DNA of 64,000 bases. Origin: Sabethes cyaneus (Eukaryota > Arthropoda > Insecta > Diptera > Culicidae). Positions 21,246 to 33,389 of the stretch are shown in pieces; position 1 is the stretch's first letter; the number at the start of each line of letters is the position of its first letter. The stretch lies in NCBI RefSeq assembly GCF_943734655.1, contig NC_071355.1:24186768-24250767 (forward strand), written 5' to 3'. The position numbers and the translations under genes were made by a program. The notes under the pieces are model-generated. The model was given only the letters and a program-made list of their open reading frames with translations. It had not been told where the DNA came from and searched no databases.

Positions 21246-24004
21246 TTATAATCACCAGTATCATCAGCGGCGATTTCGAAGCGTATTCCGATGAACACAT
21301 ATTGCATCGACCGGAATGGATGGTAGCTGGACGGCACTAGTTCCGGTGAATATGGCGGGTGAGAAAAAACTTTCTAGCCGCTGTTCTCCAAATATGTTGT
21401 AATATTTTACAGTCGGTGTATGTGGCAGAATACTTTTATGGTGGGAAATTAGAGACTCGCATCAAGTTGTATTATTCGGTTGCTGTCGGTAATGATTTTA
21501 CGTGATTCTATTAGTTCATAATAGATCAGTCAATTTTTTTGGAAGCTTGACAAAACATAAAAAAACAAGCGTTCTAGTAGCTTTGCAGTACATACTAAAA
21601 AATACTAAAACATTGAGAAATTTAGAATCAATTTTCAACTTCTGACGAGAAATGGATACAGAAAAGAACGATTTTTGGGGAAAATCATTGCAAATTTTTA
21701 ATTTTGATCTGGAATTGCAACTTTTTAAAGTCCCTCGCAGAAGCAAAGACGAGCTTGTTGATCGCCAGCAAGTAGATACGACGGAATATTCCGACGCAAG
21801 TGGAAAGTACTGGTACTGATTGTTCCATTTATTGTAAAATAGGTAAAGTCAATTTGGTTGCTCTGTACCGTGTGCCTGCCAACTGTTTGCGCGCCGTTGT
21901 GAGTTTGCTACAAGTTTACGGGACACCGCAATTCGTCACAAAATTATCATAATAACGCTTACAATTTGAATTGCTCTAAACCGAAACGCAAATATACGAG
22001 TAGGTACCTATACTCGTCACGGCACGGCACAGCGGAACAACATTGGCGGGCGACAGAGCGCGGTTAAATCTATCGCGCCATAGTCACACGTCGTATTTCT
22101 TGCTCTTTCGGATGCTCGGATGCTTTATGTATTCGACTTCGTTTCACATCATATCAGCTAGGATTTCGAGAGGAGTGTGTAACAGTGGCGGCTGGTTTGG
22201 TAGGACATTCGAATTTAATGTAATTGCTCTGAATAAAATTGAAAGCAAAGTTTGCCAGTCACTGCGAGCAGACTCAAACATTGGTCTCAACTCAAGCTTG
22301 ATCAAATAATCAAGTAAAACAGCTGTTTAAAGTCCATTGCTGTACGAAATGCAATTTTGTAAACCAATCCCCCAACCTGCGGAAATAGAAACTAAGTTCA
22401 AAAGTAATGTCTTCTAGAGTACACATCGATGTATCTAAATTGCCACTATCAACGAACTTCTATAGGTGCGGTTCGTTAGGTGAGTTTTGTTGTCTGTGGG
22501 TTACACTTTCTGTAAAGTTTTTCCCTCAGGTTTCTGTTCGAACTTTCTGCACTGATCGGTTTCGTGGGACCTGAACATCTGTGCTTCGCCTTTCAATTTC
22601 AGATCGAACAACGACACGACGACTGTAGCAAACACATTGGAATCGGAAATGGAAATCAAGCCGTGGCCCAAAATGGATTTTTTGGTAAATTGCTGTATGA
22701 ATACGTGTAAAGAATGACGATAAAAATTGGCACCTGCTTTGCGTTTCGTTACCATTGCTACTGAAACAAGAACTGAGAATTTAAAATTGAAACTCGCTAA
22801 CGTGAACAGAAGTAAACTGTAACATTCTATCGGAGCTAATGACAAAAAAATAAATTGAAAAGTCCAACACACATAACTTTTTATTGCTGTCGAATTTACG
22901 ATAGTTTACTGTGAAAACTATTTCTGAACTAAAGTAGCCTTCAAAGACGCAAGTGCCTGGATGTAACAAGCGAATGTCCACTTCATACTTGATGTATAAG
23001 TTCAACGTGCAATGGGCTAGGTCCACCCGCCTATCGTGATTTAGTTCACAATATCAGAGGATGCCACTTGACGGAAGTGCGAAGGGAAATCGACCGATAG
23101 GACTAATATGCTACAACATTCCAGTGTGCACATATCAGTGTCTGTAGACAAATTGAAACGTTTGGAATGTAGCATATTGTACTGGAAGGAATGTATGTGA
23201 TACAGTGAGAGCATATTTTTTTCACTTTCAGTTAAACTGACGACGCTGATTCAAATTGAGACAAGCGTGCACATGATGTGGAATAATTTCTGGTCACATT
23301 CCATCCGTCCACTCAAAATTTAAATTTCTCTACGGTTTCAAATGTCCAATATTTTTTGCGTCAACGCGACGGCATAAACTCGCCACTAAATTAAAATCTC
23401 ATTAGGCAAGCTAGTGAAGCAACTGCGCTAGAGCTAGAGCGGAGAATTAGCAGAACAGAACGAGCGCCGAATGCTGGAAGCCGTCATTATTATTCCATTT
23501 TTTTTTTCGAGTAAATCTGCATATCTATGATGGACATTTGCCGGAACAAGAGCGCAGTTAGCGTTACACGTATCTGGGCTATCCGTTCGCAACGCGCAAA
23601 TGTTTGCTGCTAGGTTGGGGCACTTCGTGCATAGTTGGTAGTTTAACCCACTTAAAAACTTATGACCGGTACTTCTCAGTAAACCATATACTTATTTTGA
23701 ATCCGAGATGATAATATTATCCTGGTGCTCTAACAAATATTTTTTGAAAATTTTTTTTATAGCGGTAAAATTGTAGAAAAGTAATGAAAATTAATTTACC
23801 ACTGAGGGAATTAGCTTCTTATAATGCGCAAGTTACATACGGAGTGGCAAGCTTTGGGACCTCAGCTGGTTACGTAATCTTTAGAAGGCCCCGTTGGCAG
23901 CCGCAATCCGCCTTAATATATTACGGTTCACATCGTTGTCACATGTCATTAACGGTCCAAGATAAACAAATTCGTGACCACTTCAAAAGCATCTTCGCCT
24001 ATCA
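21246..24004. other. Interior of the large foldback structure; no gene recognised
   Basis: Several open frames of 60-125 codons exist (for example 22501-22872 minus), but none shows a family motif and their composition matches the surroundings. Around 23107-23190 a short imperfect inverted repeat (atatgctacaacattcc and ggaatgtagcatat) is present. If the large structure ever carried its own transposase here, I cannot see it. Confidence 0.4.
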
Positions 24005-24680
24005 CCAACGCAGTTTCAACACCCAAAGATATACTTTGTTCAAACCATCAAACGTCACAAAAGAGTCCAATGACCCGCTATTCTGACGCTTGTTTTGAAC
24101 CATCAGAGGTATCAGAACCATCAGCTTAATCAGTTTTGTTGGAAAACCATGTTCAAGCATAATGCACAGCTCATTTCGTTTAGCTGAATCGTGCGCTGCC
24201 TTAAAACCTATAAACAAATGGTGAGTCTGCAAGATGTTCCCGGAATTGATCGAAGGCCTGTCGCAAAATGATGATTTGGTCTATCATGGTGCATCCCTCC
24301 CGAAACCCGCACTGGTATTCGCCAACAATGGATTCCTGCAACGACCTCAGTCTATGAAACAGGATGCGGGAGAGAATTTTGTAAGCAGAATTGAGGAGAA
24401 TATTGCCTCGATAATTGCTGCATTCGAGTCGGTGATCCTTTTTGTAAACAGGGCATATGAGATCTTTCAACCAATTCGCTGGTAGTTCCTCCTCAGTACA
24501 TATTTTTAGTATAACTTGATTGATTGCCGTTCAATGTTCAACGGATGCCGTCCGTTTCAGCTGCTTTGCCGTTTTTCAGCTACCTAGCTGCTTTTTTAAC
24601 CTCATCCAAATTTGGTGGATCCACAGCTTGTCCATCAACCTCAGTTCGTATGCTGTTTCTGCTGATAGCTCCATCTTGTT
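24005..24680 (-). pseudogene. RT fragment (N-terminal half), frameshifted
   Basis: Reading the minus strand, the translation runs through EEELPANWLKDLICPVYKK, HRLECSNYRG, LLNSAYKILSRILFHRL, VGEYQCGFREGCTMIDQI, then after a frameshift near 24230 HHLFIGFKAAHDSAKRNEL and LEHGFPTKLIKL. It ends with SFVTFDGLNK, a degenerate form of the GLKQGD block. These are consecutive conserved blocks of a non-LTR RT up to the palm. The catalytic FADD part is absent. A 23-bp duplication just beyond the fragment (24665-24687) marks a later insertion. Confidence 0.85.
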
Positions 24681-24687
24681 CAATATT

Positions 24688-25539
24688 ATGGGTATGAAAT
24701 GGGGAAGGCAAATGAGGAGCGTCCAATATAGCTCTAGCTTTCCCAAGCCCCTACCTAGCGCCTCCACGTGGCCATACCCGGTAATGCTCTATTGAGTAGC
24801 CAAGCTAGGAGGTGCGATATGGGTGGTTCCCGGCTGCCTGATCTGAAAATCGAGATTTTGGGCAGACGGCGGATCCACACGACCTTGTTAATAGGTAAGT
24901 ATAAAATAAGTTATTTTAATTATTTTTTTCGTTTTAGTTTTTGAAGCAGCTCCTGCTATACAGTGAAAACTTTGGCCAATATGAGTGTTAATACTGCACA
25001 TGGATATTGGATACGAGAAGAACAATTAAATTAATTATTAGAAGCACTTAGGAAACCAAAAGGACGCAACGCTATTCCATTCCAAGGACTGCTGGTGAGA
25101 TTGTTCTATTTTTACTCATATATACCACATTTCATAAATAAACTAAACTCGGGAAGAGGGAGGGACTTTCAGAGCACTTGTTTGAAGCGGTGGGCCTAGG
25201 GAGAGTGAAACAGTCAACTTTCTAGGGTTAATCTTGGCCCGATTAACAACACATCGTGGATAATGAGCGGGCTCTTCTCCCCATCTGCTGGAGTCATTCT
25301 GCATTAAGACGGTTTATTCAACGATTGACTCAGGCGACTTAGCCCTTGGAAGGAGATTCTCTAAATCCCTGGTACGTGTAAGTGATGTTGCTTATCGACC
25401 AATTCCCTTTGGCCCTTCATACAAGAGTTGGGAAGCATGACCAATCGTTGAATATGTTCAACTCTTTTTGACATGATAGGCTCATTGCTATGAACGGATG
25501 TTCTGCTAAGGCAGGTGGTAGTACCATATATTCATATTC
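24688..25539 (+). mobile_element. 852-bp insert flanked by a 23-bp direct repeat
   Basis: The 23 bases atagctccatcttgttcaat plus att occur at 24665-24687 and again at 25540-25562, bracketing the insert. A duplication this long, with a 3' end of short ATATTC-like units, fits target-primed retrotransposition. The insert contains a gtaagt/ttttag pair (24895-24937), which looks like a 43-nt intron although short for one. A start codon near 24981 opens MSVNTAHGYWIREEQLN before a stop, after which the frame continues with LLEALRKPKGRNAIPFQG. The source gene or element was not recognised. Confidence 0.6.
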
Positions 25540-25639
25540 ATAGCTCCATCTTGTTCAATATTCAACAGTACATCGCACAGTGGTCCATTAGCGGACGGAC
25601 AGACATTAGCAATTGGGTAAAAAATGCGTAATTTTTCTT

Positions 25640-25720
25640 GGATGGTGTCTTCGGGGAAATGCATCTTTCTGCACTATTAGGGTGACCGTGAATTCACCTG
25701 GCTGCTACGAACTTTTTTTT
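25640..25720. repeat. Fragment of the CACTATG foldback family
   Basis: The block gcactattagggtgaccgtg with its flanks (gtgtcttcgg upstream, cgaacttttttt downstream) matches the interior of the elements at 18567-20074 (near 19060-19160) and 11254-12011. It is a short relic. Confidence 0.75.
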
Positions 25721-25724
25721 AAAC

Positions 25725-25860
25725 AAGGCCATTACAAACATTTTATTAAGTTTTTGTCCTTCCGGTTATGAGTAAATGAAGGGGGGGGGGTGAGATAAAA
25801 AAACAAAGAGAATTTTTTAACCAAACAAACAAAAATGCATTTTATGCATTTTTTGTTAAA
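25725..25860. repeat. Dispersed repeat, inverted relative to 62995-63130
   Basis: The sequence from ggccattacaaacattttat through a G-run to aacaaagagaattttttaa is found in opposite orientation at about 62995-63130. A shorter relative of the first part is at about 59492-59520. Confidence 0.7.
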
Positions 25861-26779
25861 GTTTAAACCAAATCTATTCTTGCTTCTCATATATACGTAA
25901 TTATTTTCTATGCTAAAAACTTACGAAACGAATGACAAAATCGACAAAAAATGTTTTGTCGATGTTCGGAAATTCCATTGTTTAAATTTCCATTCCTGTT
26001 TTGCGTTAAAAGTATGTTAGAGTGTACGTAGTATCACTCATCTTTTGAGTTCTTTAGGCAGTAGAGCTTTGACGTAGGACTACGTCTTACTTTAATAGGG
26101 TGGCATGCTGAGAAAACAAAATATGATCGTGACACGAAAAAGTGATAGATTTTGAACGACAATAACTCAGTCACTGCTGTACGGATTTTGCTGATTTGCA
26201 TACCAAACGATTCACAAAACGTGTGCCTATTCTATGGTATTTACAAAAAGATGGATTTTTACAGTTAACTGCTGAAAATTTTATATAAAGTTGAACAATC
26301 TTAGTGAATTTACATGAGCTTCCAATCACGTTTGAGCATTTTCGGGTATGAAAACGATACATCCATTGCATTTATCAGGTAGATGTGAGAGTGAAATCCA
26401 TCGTTTTTATAACCTTTTGGTCTAATTATTGCCATTTTATTGACTACTAGTTGAGCGCAAATCTTACGATCCGGAAAATATAAATGTCTGTTCAGAATTT
26501 CGAAAACTGCGGATACATTCCATTGACCAGTGTTTGCGAAGATGTTTAGTCTTAGTGTTAGTTCTTTGAGTTCTTATATTGCATAATATAGCTCTAAGAT
26601 GTTGTACATAAAAGAGTCATAACCGCAAACTGAAACAAATAGTTTTTATGGTCGATTTTATTTAACTGAATAGTAAAATGTTGCTTAGAAAATTTTTGAT
26701 TATTTGCTATCACTAACTCATTTTTTTGAAATTTTGCGACTTGGTCCGGTCTGATTTAACACCGACCATATATCGCGAC

Positions 26780-27640
26780 AAGCAATCGAGTTGAGCAGGC
26801 GAGTCGAGCAGTCGAATCAAGCAATCGAGTTCGAGTCAAGCAGTTGGGTCGAACAGTCGAGTCGAACAGTCAAGTCGAGCAGTCTAGTCGAGCAGTTAAA
26901 TAAAGCTGTTCAATCAAGCAGTCCAGTCGAGTAGTCTAGTCGCGTAGTTGAATCAAGTAGTCTAGTCGAGCAGTCATGTCAAGCGGTTCAGTCGAGCAGT
27001 TAAGTCGAACAGTTGAGTCGAGCTGTTGAATCAAACAGTTAAGTCAAGCAGTTGAGTCGAGCAGTCGAGTTGAGTGGCTAAGTCAAGCTGTTAAATCAAG
27101 CTGTCAGTTAAGTCAAGCAGTCAAATCGAGTAGTCCAGTCGAGCAGTTGAATCGAGCAATCGGGTTGATCATTTGAATTCCACCAGTAGAAAACCAGTCG
27201 ATTCGAATAGTTCAATCGAGTAGTTGAGTCAAGCAGTTCATTCGAGCAGTCGAGTCGAGCAGTTGAGTCGTGTAGTCCAGTCGAGCAGTGGAATCAAGCA
27301 GTTGAATCGAGCAGTTAAGTCGAGCAGTCGAATTGAACAGCCCAGTCGAGCAGTTCAATCGTGCAGTTAAGTCGAGCAGTCGGGTCGAGTAGTAAGTCAA
27401 GCAAATGTGTCAAGCAGTCGAATCGAGTCCACTCGAGCAGTTAAATCGAGCTGTTCAGTCAAGCAGTCAAGTCGATCTGTCCAATCAAACAGTTGAGTCG
27501 AGCAGTCGAATCGAACAGTTCAGTCGAGCAGTTCAGTTAAGCAGTCCAGTCGAGCAATCAAAACGAGCAGTCTAATCAACCAGTCCAGTCGAGCAGTCTA
27601 TTCAACCAGTTGTGCAATCGAGCAGTCCAGCAGTCGACCA
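26780..27640 (-). repeat. Tandem array of tcgagcagtc-type units (right arm)
   Basis: This is the inverse of the array at 20130-20692, and somewhat longer. A degenerate unit built on gagcagtcgagtcgagcagt runs throughout. Frames reading through it encode leucine/threonine/arginine-rich periodic peptides only because of the repeat. Confidence 0.9.
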
Positions 27641-27738
27641 GGGAGGTGACTGAGAATACAACCCATTGCTACGAAACCACGACGTCCTGTCAGAGACCTG
27701 ATTTACGTACAGACATAAGCTTCTTATATAAATAGATT

Positions 27739-28249
27739 GGATATTTAAGATCCCAATTCCTCAGCTTTTCCTTTTATGCTGAGTCCTTCCAGACAATCCG
27801 AAATGCAACACAAAACATCATCAGTTTTCTTTGCTACGTGTACCAAAAACAGTACCTGTTTCGCGGCCTACTAGCAGTCAATTGACAAGCCACGCCCTAT
27901 AGTTACGTAGATGACGGAAAGATAGAATTGGAAAAAAGAGCGGACTTTGAATTCCCGTTCTAATGATTAGCACCGAAAATTGATGGCAAAAGACTCGCAA
28001 GGCTGGAAAAACATCCCCAAGGGTGATGAGAAAACACAATGCTCATATACAAGGTTCTGAAGGAGGTCCATTTTTACACTGGTAATTCTTCCAACGAAAT
28101 AAGTATCTTCTAACGAATTCCTGCCGAGACTTCTACTGTGACTCACTACAATAAGCGCGCTACGATTTCCTCTCCCGAATCTCAAACCTATGGAACTCTG
28201 CTGTATCCAGGAGACTTGGACAAGCTCGTCACCTCTAACCGTGTGTATG
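27739..28249. other. No gene recognised
   Basis: No supported feature between the large foldback structure and the next MITE. Confidence 0.4.
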
Positions 28250-28595
28250 CCCAGCTAGCATTTTCATATGTGTGTAAAAGATAAAAAATCAGCATTACGT
28301 ACGTATTTGATGCGAAAAATTGCCATATCTGTACTATTATGAAAGCGATATACGTGATTAGGAATAATTTTAAGCGTTACGACTATATAAGTATTTATAT
28401 ACGATAATATCCGATTAAGCACGATTCGCTTCGCACTGCTGTACAATTTTGCGGTGAAAATCGTATGTATGTCAGTTATTATCATTATATACGATAGAAA
28501 ATCAACTTGGGACCACTTCATCAAGCTTTAGTTACGATTTAGAATTTGTTAAGAGATATTGACGATAATTTTGTATATTGACATAAGTGCCTCTT
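28250..28595. mobile_element. CCCAGCTAGCA MITE, truncated copy
   Basis: The copy starts cccagctagcattttcatat and is colinear with the reverse complement of the complete copy at 36513-36889, through blocks such as acttatatagtcg inverted and gatattatcgtat inverted. The terminal repeat at the right end is missing; similarity ends near 28595. Confidence 0.8.
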
Positions 28596-28599
28596 TCTC

Positions 28600-31500
28600 T
28601 GTCGGCATACGATCTTAGTTTCCACCGAGGTTGGTTACTCATATACTTATATCTCGGCTGGCGCTACAAAGAGGTAGGGAAAGGAGTTGCTGGATAAGAG
28701 GCTAAAGCCCGTTACGGAGTCTACACGAGGCACAGACGCGTTTTCCAGTCCAGTTATCCAGATTGATCGCATCGTTTAAAAGCATTTGTCACATAAAATT
28801 CCGCGTCTGTTTCTTGGTTCCGATCACGACAAACCGCCCGGCGGAATAGGTAAAGATTGGATTCCAGAATTGTGAATTTCAGTCTATTTCCCTTCATTTC
28901 TAACAATTCGTTATGAACCAAAGAATGGCGCCGTTCAACCTCGAGATGGTAAATCGAAAGTGCAAGTTCATTTGTAACCAATTTATTTTGCAGTCAAGGC
29001 GACAACGCCCGGCATGGCAACTTTTTCCGCCCCGTTCTGACATCTGCAGCTAGCAGAAGCACAAAGTGGCTATAAGTATAGCTACCTAGCTACACAGACT
29101 GGTACCTATTTAGTCCGTGAAGCAATTCCGAAATGAAAAAACATTTAATTAGAAACGGCAGGCATTCGCAATTAGCGCAATTTCCGTCAGTGGATTCCTT
29201 TTTGCCTGGGCCCTACTCAAGCGTGAAAATGCTTCTTGTTTTGCCACCTGACCATCATCAGCATCCGAGCGAGCAGTAGTACAAATTGATCCTCATTCCA
29301 GTCCAATGATGGAAGCGTCCGTCGTTTAAACCGAAGTATAATGCGCTAAAATTACCGCGAAATAAGGCAGTAAGTTTGCATAACGATTCGAGCAGGTTGA
29401 TTTGATGTTGCTTAACGAACCGGTACGCTCTTGAGAGTCCATAGTGATAGATGGAAAAATTGAAAATGGGAAAGGTTTATTATGAAGCCAGTTGAAAAAT
29501 GCTCTCCCTTCATGGGGAAATTAGATTCTAAAGCATCAATGCTAAATTTTATCCCAACCATACTGTTACAAGTACCTATATCTCGAAGTTCAAGGTTACT
29601 CCAATCAAAGTCAGAACCAGATGAAAAATGTACAAATGTCAAACTGCCAAGTAACTTTTTTGCAGACTAATAGGTATTAGCCTACATACGAAACTGGTCC
29701 TCTACCAGAGCATTTAAATGCAGTTTGTGGAAACATTCAAGGTTGCTATTTATGCTCCTTGGGGCGGAAAACTTTTAGCTAGACTTCTGCACAGTGAAGC
29801 CTGACTGGCATATGTATGCTATGCGCGTTTTATACTTTCGGAATGGCAATTTATTCCGGACTTAACGAATTGGTCCGTGAACTGTAGGTTAACTCGAGCG
29901 AGAGACTTCGCATGCAAGCGTGCTTGAAGGATACGCACGGTTGTTAATGGTGCGCGAAAAACGGGCTGTTCCGAACCCGTTCCGTTCCGGGTATTGCTTC
30001 AGTGGCACGCACATTGCAGCGTTTTTCCAATTAGTATTCAAAACGGTCACCAAAGCTGTTTTAATTTCCCTTCGCAATGACGCACTTTTTTTCTCTGGAA
30101 CCTTCGGGCTATGTGTTTAACCTTTGGGTTTGCCGGCCTTGAGAGTGAAATTGTGAATTTTTTTTGTTGTTGCGGGTGCTGAATGGTTGCTGAATACTTT
30201 GCAATCTTCAACATTCTGCGTACCATTGGTAGTTGAGGCTTTTAATTAGTTTGAATTTCACTCCTCCACCAATTCTTTTCTGCAATAACTGCTGGACGCC
30301 TACGATCCTAAGTTTTGTTTTGGTTGCATTCATTCAGCTATATTATTTAAAAGCATTTAAAGATAGTTTAGATAGTGGCTGATGAAATCTAAACAACTGG
30401 AAAAAGACTGAATATAATTGAATTTTCGATAAAGCTGTTATCGGAAGAATTGAAATTATGCAATTATTCATGAAAGCTTGTATGCAAATTGTTCAATTGT
30501 TTATATTCATTCACATTAGCGTTCATTTTCAATCACCACCCAACGATTAGAATTTCACTTGCAAAAGCTCCAGTTTGGTCATTAGTAATTTAATCCATAA
30601 ACATCAGCTGCACGTGTATGCGCATTTACTGCGCCACATTATGACTTTGCTTGCCCGAATCGCGGTATTTTCGATTCGAAATAAATTTGCATTTACCTAC
30701 TACCTACTATCTCACGTTTGCTAGTCTGTATCAGATTGTACCGGTGTACATGATAGATCCAGCCATAGACCGTCCAACCGGAGAGCCGAAAACTACCAGA
30801 AAGCGAAACCCGGAGAAGGCATACAAAAGTTCCGCGAATTTAATTTATGTTTCCATAAATTCAGGTGCAGCACGGTCCATTATGGGTTTTCCGTTGGCTG
30901 CAGAAAGCTGGTCGCAATTTCCGAACCGAATGTTCCGCGTCGAAAAACACAGCCGCTTCGCTATTGGGTGTGTGTGTGCATATTTTATAATTACTATTTC
31001 AACGGATTTGTTGTTAACCGCCGCGATAACCAGAGTGATTAATTTTCCCGAACCATCGCAAACCAGTTCGGGCTAGCGCTTTCCCGCGCTAACAAACTTC
31101 AGAGTTTTGCACGACTGTCGCAATTTGGCACAACATGTGGATGCGATTTGAGATTTTTTTTTGAGAAATGAATGACTACGGTGCAGTACCCAAGTAGATC
31201 TCCATCCGTTCTCATTCACGATGATGAAGCATACAGTTGCAGCATTAAGCGTTCCGAGTCTGCCTTTTAAGAGTTTTTAGATACGTCGAAATATTTTGAT
31301 TCTATCTACCATGCCTCCGTCTGGTGTCTGACTTTCAACAGAAAAAAAACCCGCCGCGTGGAGAACGGAAATCTGAAACCAGCGAAATATTCATTATTTC
31401 CACTCGTCGTCGGGATCGTCGGCAGCCTATCCGTGTTTTTTATCACTGCTAGATAGAATCAACATAGGATTGGTAGTAGTTGGAGCCACATAAAATAATG

Positions 31501-32570
31501 AATTCGCATTACTAATGCAGCCAGCTTGTTAGACCTAGCTCGGATGGGTTCTGCCGGGCAGACTGTCTGTCGGCACCGTCTCTGAGTTTCTGAATTAAAC
31601 CGTAGAACCCCCGAAACGGTTTGTGTTCTGTTTGTGATATTATGTTAATTCCTCCTCTTCAGCATCATAGAATCCGTTTATGATGTTTGTATTATACACA
31701 TGCTAACACATCCATATAGCCAAGTTGTTTCACAGCTGGCACCGATCTCCCCGTTCGCCTCCCGGCCCGGGTCTCGAGTGAAATGAGACGGAAACATAAT
31801 GACATTCTGTAGTGCAAAACTTTCAAAGACCAAATAGTGCTGGAATATACTGCTGGTACCGTCTTAATGTACCCTAACAAGAGAAGAGCATACAACTATC
31901 GTTGTACTTGTACGGGAATGTATCTACATTATCCGGTGGAATGACACAACCAGACTCGGGGATGCAAATATGCTATCCTGTACGTAGGTATCTACCGAAT
32001 TGATGCGATTCCAGGGTTTGTTTGCAATTTTGAGAGTTCATCCACAAGACGGGTTTCTAACAACTTGATTCCGTCGCTTTGGATTTGGTTGAACTTCGTT
32101 TATCCTGAGCAGAGAAAGTATAAAATTAAATTGTAAAATATTTAGGCATTCCATCATTCTGAAACCAATGCGAAACGGTGTGATCTGGTACCATTTAGAG
32201 CAAAGGTAATTAAAAATAGTTGGAGATTATAGCATGATTGTGGTATAAAACTACCGACATCGTTAAACAGCTCTAAACAGTAGCACTGGCTCCTGATTAG
32301 CGCTTTATGATACCTTTACGAAATTCGTAAAATTTTAAGACTTTTGTCGTGAAACTACGTATTTGTGTGCTATATTGGGGTGCACTCTAGAAGCTGAAGC
32401 GCGAGAAATGAACTTGTACTGAAAAGTGGTTATGTTTTGCACGCTTATAATTCATTAAATGTTATAACTCAGGTGCAGGACTTCATACTTGCTAATGTCT
32501 TAATTTCACAGATGAAGAACATTTATTCATAATTAAAAACAGTGAAATATAGGGTTGAATGCAGTATAGC
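28600..32570. other. About 4 kb of apparently single-copy DNA, no gene recognised
   Basis: The longest frame is 30651-31076 (plus, 141 codons). Its translation shows no domain, signal or family likeness, and its base usage does not differ from the flanks, so it is not called a gene. This interval is the largest in the window without an obvious mobile element and may be older host DNA such as an intron or intergenic spacer. Confidence 0.4.
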
Positions 32571-32572
32571 GC

Positions 32573-32683
32573 ATAAAATATAGCGCATTTTTCTGCACTA
32601 TTAGGGTGACCATGAATTCACCTATTAGGGTGAAATGAACTTTTGTTTTTTAAAATAATTTTAAAAAAATCTGAGGGGTTGTG
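32573..32683. repeat. Fragment of the CACTATG foldback family
   Basis: The blocks ctgcactattagggtgacca, gaattcacctattagggtga and the following cttttgtttt stretch match the interior of the foldback copies at 11254-12011 and 18567-20074. No termini are retained. Confidence 0.8.
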
Positions 32684-33029
32684 CACAAGATACGACCGCA
32701 AACTTTTTTGCAGTTTACAAAAGAGGAGTTTACTGATAATAACGCATTTACAGGCTGCAGACGTTTTGGAAGTGACAGAAAATGTCGCCCGTGACCAGTA
32801 AACTTATTCCCACCATTTGTTGGTCGTCCGCAACGGCGAAAAGTTCAACTTTTCCCTCGTTGCCTGTGTTATTATGGTATTAACTGGGTGAGAAAATATG
32901 GTAAACTCTTCAATCGTTATGTGAACCTTAAAAGGACCGATTGTTTGATTATCATAACTCTAGCTTGCAATAAACTTGCACTAACGCGCCTAATGCAATT
33001 CTCTTTTCGGTAAATTGGAGTACCGATAA

Positions 33030-33115
33030 CCGCTAACCAGGCACGGCTTGTTGCAACGGACCAGCCGGAAAGCCTCAGCAGCTATGCGATCGACGAAGCC
33101 GTTCGTGTATGGTCA
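33030..33115 (-). pseudogene. Histone H2B-like fragment
   Basis: H2B is a core histone that pairs with H2A in the nucleosome. On the minus strand one frame reads NGFVDRIAAEAFRLVRCNK, which follows the conserved helix region of H2B (F-V-x-D-x-F-E-R-I-A-A-E-A-S-R-L-x-x-x-N-K) with a small internal deletion. Only about 20-25 residues of a protein of some 123 are recognisable, with a stop just upstream and no further similarity downstream. It directly follows the H2A remnant on the same strand. The match is short, so on its own it would be weak; the adjacent H2A and H1 pieces support it. Confidence 0.65.
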
Positions 33116-33140
33116 TATGTCACGATGAAATATCAGTCCA

Positions 33141-33313
33141 GGTGGCCAACTGCAAGTGACGTGGCATAAGTCCGGTCGTTTTGTTTTCGCGAACAGCATA
33201 TTTCCTGCCAATTCCAGAACTTCAGCAGCCAGATATTCCATCACGGCAACGAGACGAGTGCTCCAGCTCCAACACGCTCAGCATACTTTCCTTTCCTTCG
33301 CAGCCGATGAACA
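33141..33313 (-). pseudogene. Histone H2A fragment, frameshifted
   Basis: H2A is a core nucleosomal histone of about 124 residues. The minus strand reads HRLRRKGKYAERVGAGA, then after a frameshift AVMEYLAAEVLELAGN, then after a second shift AVRENKTTGLMPRHLQLA. These are consecutive, highly conserved blocks of the H2A fold from the loop before helix 2 to the C-terminal helix. The N-terminal tail and the C-terminus are missing, and two frameshifts make it non-coding. Canonical H2A is closer than H2A.Z because the KGKYAERVGAGA block is present. It lies between H1-like and H2B-like remnants on the same strand. Confidence 0.88.
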
Positions 33314-33389
33314 TGACCAACTGATGACGATGTGCACCGTAAGGCAAACAATGTTTCAAATACAACCTTTAAAATTATGCCACAGTTGT

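Larger units (their letters stand above)
18521..27738. mobile_element. Large Foldback/Galileo-like structure with long tandem-repeat arms
   Basis: The left arm (about 18521-21245, excluding the 18567-20074 insert) and the right arm (about 26455-27738) are inverted copies of each other. Matching landmarks, in mirrored order, are ggtctctgacaggacgtc, caatgggttgtattctcagt, a tandem block with a gactgctcgact-type unit, ggtcggtgttaaatcagacc, and ctgcggatacattccattg. Arms are about 1.2 kb each and enclose about 5.2 kb. Long inverted arms made of tandem repeats are typical of Foldback and Galileo (P-superfamily) elements. No transposase was seen inside and no outer duplication could be read, so the class is inference. 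Confidence 0.7.

Noticed and set aside
22501..22872. 123-codon open frame, minus strand
   Set aside because: Hydrophobic N-terminal half but no recognisable family, and a start context that is not distinctive; it lies inside a mobile structure.
20130..27640. Two independent satellites of the gactgctcga type
   Set aside because: They are mirror images with matching unique flanks in inverted order, so they are treated as arms of one structure.
30651..31076. 141-codon open frame, plus strand
   Set aside because: No motif, no codon-use contrast with the flanks and no splice or neighbour support; chance is sufficient.
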